64,000 nt of DNA from Manis javanica. Lineage: Eukaryota; Chordata; Mammalia; Pholidota; Manidae. Every line of letters begins with the position of its first letter. Position 1 is the first letter of the stretch. Below are positions 12,501 through 24,235 of the stretch, in pieces. Below the pieces are notes generated by a model, which was given only the letters and a program-made list of their open reading frames with translations, did not search any database and was not told the origin of the DNA. The position numbers were made by a program, and so were the translations under genes. The stretch covers positions 112,916,991-112,980,990 of the forward strand of contig NC_133166.1 of NCBI RefSeq assembly GCF_040802235.1, given 5' to 3'.

Positions 12501-13388
12501 TCCTTCTTTAAATAGCCTGAGATTGCTGCTTTCCTCTTAGAACTGCCTTCTCTGTGTCCCACAGAAGATGGGCCGTTGTGATGTTGTCTCCATATATTGC
12601 TTGATCTCTGTTTTAATTTGGTTATTAATCCATTGATTATTTAGGAGCATGTTGTTAAGCCTCCATGTGTTTGTGAGTCTTTTTGTTTTCTTTGTATAAT
12701 TTATTTCTAGTTTTATACCCTTGTGGTCTGAGAAGTTGACTGGTAGAATTTCAATCTTTTTGAATTTACCAAGGTTCTTTTTGTGGCCTAGTATGTGCTC
12801 TATTCTGGAAACTGCTCCATGTGCACTTGAGAAGAATGTGTAAAGTTCTGTAGATTTCTGTTAGGTCCATCTGTTCTAGTGTGTTGTTCAGTGCCTCGGT
12901 GTCCTTACTTATTTTCTGTCTGGTGGATCTGTCCTTTGGAGTGAGTGGTGTGTGGAAGTCTCCGAGAATGAATGCACTGCATTCTATTTCCTCCTTTAAT
13001 TCTGTTAGTATTTGTTTCAGATATGTCGGTGCTCCTGTGTTGGGTGCATATATATTTATAATGGTTATATCCTCTTGTTGGACTGACCCCTTTATCATTA
13101 TGTAATGTCCTTCTTTATCTCTTGTTACTTTCTTTGTTCTGAAGTCTGTTTTGTCTGATAAAAGTATAGCAACACCTGCTTTTCTCTCCCTATTGTTTGC
13201 ATGAGATATCTTTTTCCATCCCTTCACTTTTAGTCTGTGAATGTCTTTGGGTTTGAGGTGAGCCTCTTGAAGCAGCATATAGATGGGTCTTGCATTTTTA
13301 TCCATTCTATTCCTCTGTGTCTTTTGGTTGGTACATTCAGTCCATTTCCCTTTAGGGTGATTATTGATAGATATGTACTTATTGCCAT
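9571..13388 (-). pseudogene. LINE-1 copy B ORF2, broken
   Basis: Endonuclease pieces (VNVN region near 13400, and the block 13305-12766) are followed by linker and reverse-transcriptase pieces (12562-11930, 11411-11115 with an intact FADD motif, 11081-10845). An uninterrupted C-terminal piece of 266 codons (10371-9571) includes the conserved [10 protein letters not shown] segment. Frameshifts separate these pieces, and a roughly 25-base local duplication near 11960-12005 disrupts the reverse-transcriptase region. Confidence 0.9.
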
Positions 13389-13694
13389 TGCAGGCTTTGG
13401 ATTCACATTTACCAAAGGTTCAAGGGTAACTTCTTTACTATCTAACCATCTAACTTACCTCATTTATTACACTATTATAAACACAGTCTGATGATTCTTT
13501 ATTTCTCTCCCTTCTTTTTCTTCCTCCTCCACTCTTTATATGTTAGGTGTTTTATTCTGTACTCTTTTGTGTTTCCCTTAACTGATTTTGTGAATAGCTG
13601 ATCTTATTTTCCATTTAGTTAGTGTTTGGTCTACTTTCTTTGCTGTGGTTTTATTTCTCTGGTGACATCTGGTTAACTTTAGGAGCACTTCCAT

Positions 13695-14823
13695 CTAGAG
13701 CAGTCCCTTTAAAATACACTGTAGAGACAGTTTGTGGGAGGTAAATTCCCTCAACTTTTGCTTGTCTGGGAATTGCTTAATCCCGCCATCATATTTAAAT
13801 GATAATCGTGCTGGATACAGTATCCTTGGTTCCAGGCCCTTCTGTTGCACTGCATTGAATATATCAAGCCATTCTCTTCTGGCCTGTAAGGTTTCTGGTG
13901 AGAAGTCTGATGATAGATTAATGGGTTTTCCTTTGTAGGTGATCTTTTTTCTCTCTCTGGCTGCTTTTAATACTCTGTCCTTGTCTTTGATCTTTGCCAT
14001 TTTAATTATTTTTTTTTGAGAGGGCATCTCTCATATTTATTGATCAAATGGTTGTTAACAACAATAAAATTCTGTATAGGGGACTCAATGCTCAATGTAC
14101 AATCATTAATCCACCCCAAGCCTAATTCTCCTCAGTCTCCAATCTTCTGAAGCATAACGAACAAGTTCTTACATGCCATTTTAATTATTATATGTCTTGG
14201 TGTCGTCCTCCTTGGATTCCTTGTGTTGGGAGGTCTGTGGGCTTCCATGATCTAAGACTATTTCCTTCCCCAGATTGGGGAAGTTTTCAGCAATTATTTC
14301 TTCAAAGACATTTCCTATCCCTTTTTCTCTCTCTTCTTCTTCTGGTACCCCTCTAATGCGGATATTGTTCCTTTTGGATTGGTCACACAGTTCTCTTAAT
14401 ATTCTTTCATTCCTAGAGATCCATCCTTTTATCTCTCTCTGCCTCAGCTTCTCTGTATTCCTGTACTCTAATTTCTTTTTATTAACAGTCTCTTCCACTT
14501 AATATTCTTTCACTCCTAGAGATCGTTTTATCTCTCTCTGCCTCAGCTTCTGTGTATTCCTATTCTCTGATTTCTTTTCTATTAACAGTCTTTTTCACCT
14601 CATGCAGTCTGCTCTTAAATCCTTCCATTGTTTGTTTAATTTCTGTTATCTCCCTCCGGAATTCATCTCTTAGCTCTTGCATATTCCTCTGTAGGTCCAT
14701 CAGCATGTTTATGACTTTTATTTTGAGTTCTTTTTCAGGAATATTGGTAATTCCTGTCTCACCCAACCCTCTCTCTGGAGTTTGAAGTATTTTGGACTGA
14801 ACAAAGTTCTTCTGCCTTTTCAT
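13695..14823 (-). pseudogene. LINE-1 copy B ORF1, interrupted by a retroposon
   Basis: The frame begins at ATG 14823 (MKRQK) and ends at the stop at 13695. The C-terminal half includes QARREWLDIF. The gene is broken by a retroposed LTR-tail element at 14011-14173 and by a 103-bp tandem duplication in the coiled-coil-coding region (14398-14500 and 14501-14603). 103 is not a multiple of three, so the duplication shifts the frame. Confidence 0.88.
14011..14173 (-). mobile_element. A-tailed retroposon made from the 3' end of a retroviral LTR
   Basis: A minus-strand element of about 160 bp starts with poly(T) at 14011 (its A-tail) and has a poly(A) signal (TTTATT on the plus strand, 14036-14041). 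It is flanked by a 16-bp target-site duplication, TGCCATTTTAATTATT, at 13995-14010 and 14174-14189. Its sequence matches the last 160 bases of the LTR copies at 26063-26385 and 26395-26680. The tail and duplication show L1-type retroposition rather than integrase-mediated insertion. Confidence 0.9.
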
Positions 14824-14839
14824 GGCGATGGAAGTAATA

Positions 14840-15320
14840 GCTGGTGAGTGGCACATGTGTCAGCTGAGAGAACAAAGTCCCTTCCTGCTTTCTGGTCACC
14901 TTGCCCATCTCCACTGCCTGTGCCGGGCAACCGCACACAGGGGGCAGCCTCTGGGTTGATCCCAAGCTGCCGTGGATGGGGTGGCCCTCAGGATGGCCTA
15001 GAGCACCGGTAGTGGTTGCAGGCAATCACGTGTTTGCTGTGAGAACAGAGCTCCTACGTGCTTTCCAGACTCTGCACCACCTTCCTCTGCCTGTGCCAGT
15101 CTGCCACGTGCAGGGGGCAGCCTCTGGGTTGATCCCCTGAGCTGCTGTGGGTGGGGTGGCCCTAAGGATGGTATAGGGCACTGGTGGGGGTTGCAGGCAA
15201 GCAGAGCGTGTTTGCCACGAGAGTAAAGCACCTTTATGCCTTCCAGATTCTGCACCGGTCTCCAGTGTCTGTGCTGGTCGACTGCAGGCAGGGGGCAACC
15301 TCAGTCTGGCATGGTTAGCT
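14840..15320 (-). repeat. Tandem monomers in the L1 copy B 5' UTR
   Basis: About three direct repeats of 173-178 bp are present. The shared GGGGGCA-CCTC block starts at 14940, 15113 and 15291, and each unit also carries a CTGCCTGTGCC-like segment and a GGTTGCAGGCAA-like segment. The units do not resemble the monomers of copy A, so two L1 lineages here carry separately evolved tandem 5' UTRs. Confidence 0.8.
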
Positions 15321-15722
15321 GCAGGCTGGGAGAGCCTCTGTGTGGTTGCTGTGGGCAGGGCTGCTCCCCAGTTGCTCCGCAGCAATGGCAGATCAGCAGG
15401 TTCAATTGCAGTGCCAGTGGGGGAAAATGAACAGCAGGCTGCTTATCGCCATGAGGGGCTTTGGTGCTGCGTTGTTGGTGAGCTGGGGTGGGGGGAGTGC
15501 TCCGGTCCCACTGGGTCACAGCTTTGTATCTTACCCTTTTTGTGAGATATTGAGTTCTCGCAGATGTAGATGTAGCCTGACTAATGTACTGTATCTTCTG
15601 GTCACTCTTTTAGGAATAGTTGTATTCAAAGTATAATATGGTTTTAGGAGGAGTTGTATTTGCTGTATTTTCAAAGTATATATGGTTTTTCACCACCCTA
15701 TTCACACTGCCATCTTGAGAAT

Positions 15723-16211
15723 CTGGCTTGGGGTTTATCTATTTTGTTTATTTTTTCAAAGAACCAGTTCTTGGTTTCATTAATTTTTTCTATTGTTTTA
15801 TTCTTCTCAATTTTATTTATTTCTTCTCTAATCTTTATTATGCCCCTCCCTCTGCTCACTTTGGGCCTCCTTTGTTCTTCTTTTTCCAGTTTCAATAATT
15901 GTGAATATAGACTATTCATTTGGGATTGTTCTTCCTTCTTTAAATAGGCCTGGATTGCTATATACTTTCCTCTTAAAACTGCCTTCGCTGCATCCCACAG
16001 AAGTTGGGACATTGTGCTGTTGTTTTCATTTGTCTCCATATATTGCTTGATCTCTGTTTTAATCTGGTCATTGATCCATTGATTATTTAGGAACATGTGT
16101 TAAGCCTCCATGTGTTTGTCTTTTTGTTTTCTTTGTACAATTCATTTCTAGTTTTATACCTTTGTGATCTGACAAGTTGGTTTGTACAATTTCAATCTTT
16201 TTGAATTTACT
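15723..16211 (-). pseudogene. Extra LINE-1 ORF2 fragment joined to the 5' end of copy B
   Basis: About 490 bp of endonuclease-reverse transcriptase linker sequence lies on the minus strand. The translated pieces resemble those at 3349-2912 and 12515-12213. It is joined directly to the 5' end of copy B (CTGCCATCTTGAGA at about 15709-15722) and lies inside the same target-site duplication, so it probably arrived in the same event. Confidence 0.8.
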
Positions 16212-16230
16212 GAAGCCAGGGTAATCTTTT

Positions 16231-16580
16231 AAATACAATTAGACCTGTCATTCACTTGATTTTCTTCAGCAGCTACCTACATGACACCTAATATAAAATC
16301 TGATTCATTGCCAGGGCCTTTAAGGCCCGGCATGTTCCGGCCTCCACCCAGCCACCTCTGCTACTCCGCCTCTCACTATGCTCCAGCTGCACTGGTCTTT
16401 TGGGTCCTGAAGCAGAACTAGCTCTTCACCACCAGAAGCCTTTCTCCCCTCCAGAGGCTGGTCCCAGGCAGCTTCAGGCCCCAGCTTACACACTGCTTTC
16501 TTCAGAGAGGCCCTGCATGAACACCCTACCTGAGGTAGTCTCCCTTTTATCCTCCACTACAACAAAGTATATTCTAAAAA
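16231..16580 (+). mobile_element. LINE-2 fragment, right half
   Basis: This continues the L2 that ends at 9096. It carries recognisable L2 phrases such as the GCCAGGGCCTTTAAGGCCC block near 16310 and the CAGAGAGGCCCTGCATGA block near 16500. Confidence 0.75.
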
Positions 16581-17906
16581 ACAACTCAATTTTTTAAAGT
16601 TTTAATTCAGGGCTTAAAGTAACTCTAGAAAATTTATGTATCTAAACTCCTTGATAACTGACTCATCATTACCAATAACAGAATCTACTGAATTAACCAC
16701 AAAGAGAAATTTCCATTTGCTATATTCTATTACCAGCAAGAAAGAGCCTCATCAATACAGATTATGTCTGTGAAACCAAATGCCATCAGACTTCTCTCTT
16801 GCTTTGATTTCTGGGTTCCAGAGAACTGAAACCTAAATGCGTTAGAAGTAGGTATGCAAAAACATATACTGTATTGTTCTGTTTAATGGAGAAAAAGGTC
16901 ATCCATGCTTGCTTGCTTCAAGTAAGAACTAGAAAAAATACCAGAGTCACACATTCTCTTTAAAATTCCACTTAGAAACACATGCCAAACAAACTTTATA
17001 GTGAGAATCAGCCTCCCAAATTAGATCTAATGATAAAAGATATTAATATTTCACTTAAGAATTAGAAAATAAAAGTAGAAGTCAAATTATTATTTCCCAA
17101 GGCATGGTTAACCCAACACATGGCCATAAAGGTCATGAAGGTCCATGTGTGTATACATGTGTGTGTATGTGATATATAAAATTAGTCAAAAATTTACTTA
17201 AAAGGAGAAGACTGTATGATAGAGTGGTCACCAAAATTGCGGATGCTGGTAAGAGATGGTCAAGTGATACCTAACTCAGTATAACAGTGCAAGCTGGAAC
17301 CCAGATGCCTACAGGAAGGAGGACCAGTTAAAAGAAAACCTTCTCAGAGAACCTGAAAAGACTTTCAATGTACCAGGTGACTCAGGAGGTGGACATCTGA
17401 GGATGGGCTGTAAGTCTGTATAAGGAGCAGCAGGCCCCCTCCACCAGACTCTGTAGCCAAGCAATCTATCCCAAAATCCCAGGAGAAGACAAGAGGTTTC
17501 CCCCCTAGAAACGCAGGAACATAGAAGCTCTAGGCCTGGTGACACCACTGAGTGCTGGAGTGAGGTGCCATGTTGAGAAATCACAACTGACTGCCAGACT
17601 CACAACAACTGGTGAGATACATACACCCTCCCAGAATAAAGGCAGCCAGACTTACATACCCTCCTACCCAGCAAGCAAGGGAAGAAACTATTATGAGGAA
17701 GACGGAAAAGATGACTGACATGTAGGTTCTCTGAATGAACCAGAGACCTCTTATCCAACACCTCACAGTGGGGCCTCCTGCCAAAGCCCTGCCCCATGCT
17801 GGCCAACACTAGTATGGGGGAGGGGCAGACACTGACACCAGACATCCAGAAAAGTCTCACAGTGTGAGCCAGAGACCAAAACAAACCTACAAAAGGAATT
17901 CAGAAC
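16581..17906. other. AP2A2 intron 1, no gene or recognised repeat
   Basis: A moderately AT-rich stretch with a short TG/TA-rich tract near 17150-17180. The minus-strand ORFs near 17309-17884 have no recognisable product. I see no exon with convincing coding character. Confidence 0.5.
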
Positions 17907-17921
17907 AAAAAGCTATGCAGA

Positions 17922-18061
17922 ATCTTACTATGCTGATGGATAGTGACTGCAATGGGGTATGTTGGGGGGGACTAGATAATATGGGTGAATGTAGCAACCA
18001 CAATGTTGTCATGTGAAACCTTCATAAGACTGCATATCAATGATACCTTAATGAAGAAAAA
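17922..18061 (+). mobile_element. Severely 5'-truncated LINE-1 3' end
   Basis: About 140 bp matches the 3' UTR tail of the L1 at 35018-37303 (the CTGATGGATAGTGACTGCA and GTGAAACCTTCATAAGA blocks) and ends in an A-run. It is flanked by a roughly 15-bp duplication, AAAA(A/G)GCTATGCAGA, at 17907-17921 and 18062-18075. Confidence 0.85.
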
Positions 18062-19276
18062 AAAAGGCTATGCAGAGAAGGAAACTCCAAAACACTGCAT
18101 ATGCTTATATAAATAAGAGAAAATACAGCCTTAAAAACCAGATGCCACCAAAAAAGGAGGTCTCAGACAAGTTATAAAAGTGACAGCAGAAATAAAAAAT
18201 TCAAAGGAAGCTAGAAGACAAAGTTGAGAGTATTGGAAAACAGAATACGACAAAGGCAAAGAAATGGAAAATGAAGGCTAAAAAGGTAAGAAAATGCAAA
18301 CCAAGAGGTCCAATTTCAACTATTATTAGAGGAGCACTGAAAAAGAAGTGAAAGGAAATTATCAAAGAAACAAAACAGAACATTTCCCCAAACCCAAAAG
18401 CTATGAGTTTCCAGACTGAATACGGCCACCAAATTCTACATCTGAGCACAGCATCTTAAAATCTCAGACCACGGAGGCGGAACCAAGATGGCGGTGTGAG
18501 TAAAGCAGTGGAAATCTCTTCCCAAAACCACATATATTTTTGAAAATACAACAAAGACAACTCTTCCTAAAAGAGAGACGAGAAGACACAGGACAACATC
18601 CAGACCACATCCACACCTGCGAGAACCCAGTACCTCGTGAAGGGGGTAAGATACAAGCCCCGGCCCGGCAGGACCCGAGCGCCCCACACCCCAGCTCCTA
18701 GCAAGAGGAGAGGAGTCGCAGCGGGGAGGGAAAGGGAGCCCAGGACTGCTAAATAGCCAGCCCTAGCCATCTGCACCAGAGCGCAGACACAGTGCACGCG
18801 TGGGGTCCTGGATACTAGGGGAACAGGACAGTAAGACCTGTGAGCAGGTCCCTGAAGCCGGCACCCCGAGGACAAAGAAAAGTGAGTGCTTTTTGGAAGT
18901 CTTAAAGGGACAGGGACCCCACAGCTGGACGGAAGCATCCTGGGACACTTAGTCCAGAAGCAGGGAACTCCAGACACCTTAAACCCCTGGATAGCAGGGC
19001 AGCTCAGAGGCCCCTCACGAAGATAAACAGCCTCCCAGCCGTTCCCCCTCCAATATGGCTCCACTATATCGGAGCAGCAACCTGAGGCAGGTCACACCCA
19101 CAGCAACAGCAGAGATAAACTCCATAGCAGCCGGGCAAGAATCAGAAACCCCGTCTGCATGCAGCTGTCCAGCAGAAGCCACTAGAGGTCGCTGTTCTCC
19201 CAGGAGAGGAAACCAACAAGAAGGGAAGTTCTTCCAGCCATCACTTGTGCCAGCTCTGCAAACTATCTTTATGGCC

Positions 19277-20124
19277 ATGAAAAGGCAAAATCTGAGGCAA
19301 AGATTACAGAGACAACACCTGAGAAGGAGACAGACCTAACCAGTCTTCCTGAAAAAGAATTCAAAATAAAAATCATAAACATGGGGCGGAGATGCAGAGA
19401 AACACACAGAGCTAAGGATGAAGTCCGGAGGGAGATCACAGACGTCCAGAAGGAGATGACAGAAGTGAAACAAACTCTGGAAGGATTTATAAGCAGAATG
19501 GATAAGATGCAAGAGGCCATTGAAGGAATAGAAACCAGAGAACAGGAATGCATAGAAGCTGACACAGAGAGAGATAAAAGGATCTCCAGGAATGAAACAA
19601 TATTAAGAGAACTGTGTGACCAATCCAAAAGGAACAATATACATATTATAAGGGTACCAGAAGAAGAGAGAAGAAAAGGGATAGAAAGTGTCTTTGAAGA
19701 AATAATTGCTGAAAACTTCCCCAAACTGGGGTAGGAAATAATCGAACAGACCATGGAAATACACAGAACTCCCAACAGAAAGGACCCAAGGATGACAATA
19801 CCAAGACACATAATAATTAAAATGGCAAAGATCAAGGACAAGGACAGAGTTTTAAAGGCAGCTAGAGAGAAAAAGGTCACCTATAAAGGAAAACCCATCA
19901 GGCTATCATCAGACTTCTCCACAGAAACCGTACAGGCCAGAAGAGAATGGCATGATATATTTAATGCAATGAAACAGAAGGGCCTTGAACCAAGGATACA
20001 GTATCCAGCATGATTATCATTTAAATATGAAGGAGGGATTAAACAATTCCCAGACCAGCAAAAGTTGAGGGAATTTGCATCCCACAAACTACCTCTACAG
20101 GGTATTCTAGAGGGACTATTCTAG
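19277..20124 (+). pseudogene. LINE-1 copy C ORF1, broken
   Basis: It begins MKRQN at 19277. The coiled-coil part (19381-19734) is readable in a shifted frame, and the C-terminal part (19753-20124) includes QARREWHDIF. An in-frame TGA at about 20011 interrupts the C-terminal domain, and a TAG at about 19732 ends the coiled-coil piece. Confidence 0.88.
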
Positions 20125-20437
20125 ACGGGAACACTCCTAAGACTAAACAGATGTCACCAGAGAAAATAAAATCACAGCAAAGAAAGCAGACAAACCAAAT
20201 ACTACCTAAAGCAAAAAATAAAATCAACTACCCACTAAAAGCAGTGAAAGAAAACACCAAAGAGCACCGAATAAAACAACCAACATATAAAGAATGGAGG
20301 AGAAGGCATAACAAGGGAGAGAAGAAAAGACTCTCCAGACAGTGTATATAACACCTCAATAAGCGAGCTAAGTTAGGCAGTAAGATACTAAAGAAGCTAA
20401 CCTTGAACCTTTGGTAACCACGAATCTAAAGCCTGCA

Positions 20438-23400
20438 ATGGCAATACGTACATATCTTTCAATAGTCACCCTAAATGTAAATGGACTGAATGCACCAGTC
20501 AAAAGACACAGAGTAACAGAATGGATAAAAAAGCAAGACCCATCTATATGCTGTTACAAGAAACTCACCTCAAACCCAAAGACATGCACAGACTAAAAGT
20601 CAAGGGATGGAAAAACATATTTCAGGCAAACAACAGCGAGAAGAAAGCAGGGGTTGCAGTACTAGTATCAGACAAAATAGACTTCAAAACAAAGAAAGTA
20701 ACAAGAGATAAAGAAGGGCACTACATAATGATAAAGGGCTCAGTCCAACAAGAGGATATAACCATTCTAAATATATATGCACCCAACACAGGAGCACCAG
20801 CATATGTGAAACAAATACTAACAGAACTAAAGGGGGAAACAGAATGCAATGCATTCATTTTAGGAGACTTTAACACGCCACTCACCCCAAAGGATAGATC
20901 CACTGGACAGAAAATAAGTAAGGACACGGAGGCACTGAACAACACAGTAGAAGAGATGGACCTAATAGACATCTATAGAACTCTACATCCAAAAGCAACA
21001 GGATATACATTCTTCTCAAGTGCACATGGAACATTCTCCAGAATAGACCACATACTAGCCCACAAAAAGAGCCTCAGTAAAATCCAAAATATTGGAATTC
21101 TACCAACCAACTTTGCAGACCACAAAGGTATAAAACTAGAAATAAATTCTACAAAGAAAATAAAAAGGCTCACAAACACATGGAGGCTTAACATGCCCCT
21201 AAATAATCAATGGAGTAATGAACAAATTAAAACAGAGATCAAGGAATATATGGAAACAAATGACAACAACAACACAAAGCCCCAACTTCTGTGGGATGCA
21301 GCGAAAGCAGTCTTAAGAGGAAAGTATATAGCAATCCAGGCACACTTAAAGAAGGAAGAACAATCCCACATGAATAGTCTAACATCACAATTATCGAAAC
21401 TGGAAAAAGAAGAACAAATGAGGCCTAAAGTCAGCAGAAGGAGGGACATAATAAAGATCAGAGAAGAAATAAACAAAATTAAGAAGAATAAAACAATAGA
21501 AAAAAATCAACAAAACCAAGAGCTGGTTCTTTGAGAAAATAAACAAAATAGATAAGCCTCTAGCCAAATTTATTAAGAGAAAAAGAGAATCAACACACAT
21601 CAACAGAATCAGAAATGAGAATGGAAAAATCATGACAGACTCCACAGAAATAGAAAGAATTATTAAAGACTACTATGAAAACCTATATGCTAACAAGCTG
21701 GAAAACCTAGAAGAAATGGACAACTTCCTAGAAAAATAAAACCTAACAAGACTGACCGAGGAAGAAACACAAAAGTTAAACAAACCAATTATGAGCAAAG
21801 AAATTGAAACGGTAATCAAAAAACTACCCAAGAACAAAACCCCTGGGCCGGACGGACTTACCTCGGAATTTTATCAGACATACAGAGAAGACATAATATC
21901 CATTCTCCTTAAAGTTTTCCAAAAAATAGAAGAGGAGGGAATATGCCGAAACTCATTCTATGAAGCCAACATCACCCTAATACCAAAACCAGGCAAAGAC
22001 CCCACCAAAAAAGAAAATTACAGACCAATATCCCTGATGAATGTAGATGCAAAAATACTCAATAAAGTATTAGCAAACCGAATTCAAAAGTATATCAAAA
22101 GGATCATACACCATGACCAAGTGGGATTCATCCCAGGGATGCAAGGATGGTACAACATTCGCAAATCCATCAACATCATCCACATCAACAAAAACAAAGA
22201 CAAAAACCACGTGATCATCTCCATAGATGCTGAAAAAGCATTTGACAAAATTCAACATCCATTCATGATAAAAACTCTCAGCAAAATGGGTATAGAGGGC
22301 AAGTACCTCAACATAATAAAGGCAATATATGATAAACCCACAGCCAACATTATACTGAACAGCGAGAAGCTGAAAGCTTTTCCTCTGAGATCGGGAACAA
22401 GACAGGGATGCCCACTCTCCCCACTGTTATTTTACATAGTACTGGAGATCCTAGCCATGGCAATTAGACAAAACAAAGAAATACAAGGAATCCAGATTGG
22501 TAAAGAAGAAGTTAAACTGTCACTATTTGCAGATGACATGATATTGTACATAAAAAAACCCTAAAGACTCCACTCCAAAACTACTAGAACTGATATCAGA
22601 ATAGAGCAAAGTTGCAGGATACAAAATTAACACACAGAAATCAGTGGCTTTCCTATACACTAACAATGAACCAATAGAAAGAGAAATCAGGAAAACAACT
22701 CCATTCACAATTGCATCAGAAAGAATAAAATATCTAGGAATAAACCTAACCAAAGAAGTGAAAGACCTATACCCTGAAAACTACAAGACACTCTTAAGAG
22801 AAATTAAAGGGGACACTAACAAATGGAAACTCATCCCATGCTCATGGCTAGGAAGAATTAATATCGTCAAAATGGCCATCCTGCTCAAAGCAATATACAG
22901 ATTTGATGCAATCCCTATCAAATTACCAGCAACATTCTTCAACAAACTGGAGCAAATAGTTCAAAAATTCATATGGAAACACCAAAGACCCCGAATAGCC
23001 AAAGCAATCCTGAGAAAGAAGAATAAAGTGGGGGGGATCTCACTCCCCAACTTCAAGCTCTACTACAAAGCCATAGTAATCAAGACAATTTGGTACTGGC
23101 ACAAGAACAGAGCCACAGACAGTGGAACAAATTATAGAGACTCCAGACATTAACCCAAACATATATGATCAATTAATATTTTATAAAGGATCCATGGACA
23201 TACAATGGTGAAATGACAGTCTCTTCAACAGATGGTGCTGGCAAAACTGGACAGCAACATGTAGGAGAATGAAACTGGACCATTGTCTAACCCCATACAC
23301 AAAAGTAAATTCGAAATGGATCAAAGACCTGAATGTAAGTCATGAAACCATAAAACTCTTAGAAAAAAACATAGGCAAAAACCTTTTAGACATAAACATG

Positions 23401-24235
23401 AGTGACCTCTTCTTGAACATATCTCCCCGGGCAAGGAAAACAAAAGCAAAAATGAACAAGTGGGACTATATTAAGCTGAAAAGCTTCTGTACAGCAAAAG
23501 ACACCATCAATAGAACAAAAAAGGTACCCTACAGAGAATATATTTGTAAATGACAGATCCAATAAAGGCTTGACGTCCAAAATATATAAAGAGTTCACTT
23601 ACCTCAACAAACAAAAAACAAATAATACAATTAAAAAATGGGCAGAGGAACTGAACAGACAGTTCTCCAAAAAAGAAATTCAGATGGCCAACAGACACAT
23701 GAAAAGATGCTCCACATTGCTAGTTATCAGAGAAATGCAAATTAAAACCACAATGAGATATCACCTCACACCAACCAAAAGACAAACCACAACAAATGTT
23801 GGCGAGGCTGTGGAGAAAGGGGAACCCTCCTACCCTGCTGGTGGGAATGTAAATTAGTTCAACCATTGTGGAAAGCAGTATGGAGGTTCCTCAAAATGCT
23901 CAAAATAGACTTACCATTTGACCCAGGAATTCCACTCCTAGGAATTTACCCTAAGAATGCAGCACTCCAGTTTGAAAAAGACAGATGCACCCCTATGTTT
24001 ATTGCAGCACTTTACAATAGCCAAGAATTGGAAGCAACCTAAGTGTCCATCAGTAGATTACTGGATAAAGAAGATGTGGTACATATACACAATGGAATAT
24101 TATTCAGCCATAAGAAGAAAACAAATCCTACCATTTGCAACAACATGGATGGAGCTAGAGGGTATTATGCTCAGTGAAATAAGCCAAGCGGAGAAAGACA
24201 AATACCAAATGATTTCACTCATCTGTGGAGTATAA
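20438..24235 (+). pseudogene. LINE-1 copy C ORF2, broken
   Basis: The order is endonuclease (20438-21190; LNVNGLN, QETHLK, a GDFNTPL motif, and SRIDHILA near 21040), linker, reverse transcriptase (21791-22564, with RQGCPLS and an intact FADDM near 22528), then the C-terminal region ending at 24235. Frameshifts are visible near 20555, 21500 and 22555, a stop at about 21737, and further breaks near 23120 and 23530. This is the best preserved ORF2 here but not intact. Confidence 0.92.

Larger units (their letters stand above)
9097..16211 (-). mobile_element. Composite LINE-1 insertion (copy B) with 3' transduction and 5' ORF2 piece
   Basis: A minus-strand L1 insertion lies between 19-bp direct repeats at 9078-9096 and 16212-16230, its target-site duplication. 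Read 5' to 3' on the minus strand it holds an extra ORF2 fragment (16211-15723), a complete-looking 5' UTR from about 15722, ORF1, ORF2 and a 3' UTR ending near 9250 in an A-run (9242-9249). A further segment of about 137 bp and a second A-run (about 9093-9103) follow. It belongs to a different subfamily from copies A and C: its 5' UTR is unrelated to theirs. Both ORFs are disrupted. Confidence 0.92.
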
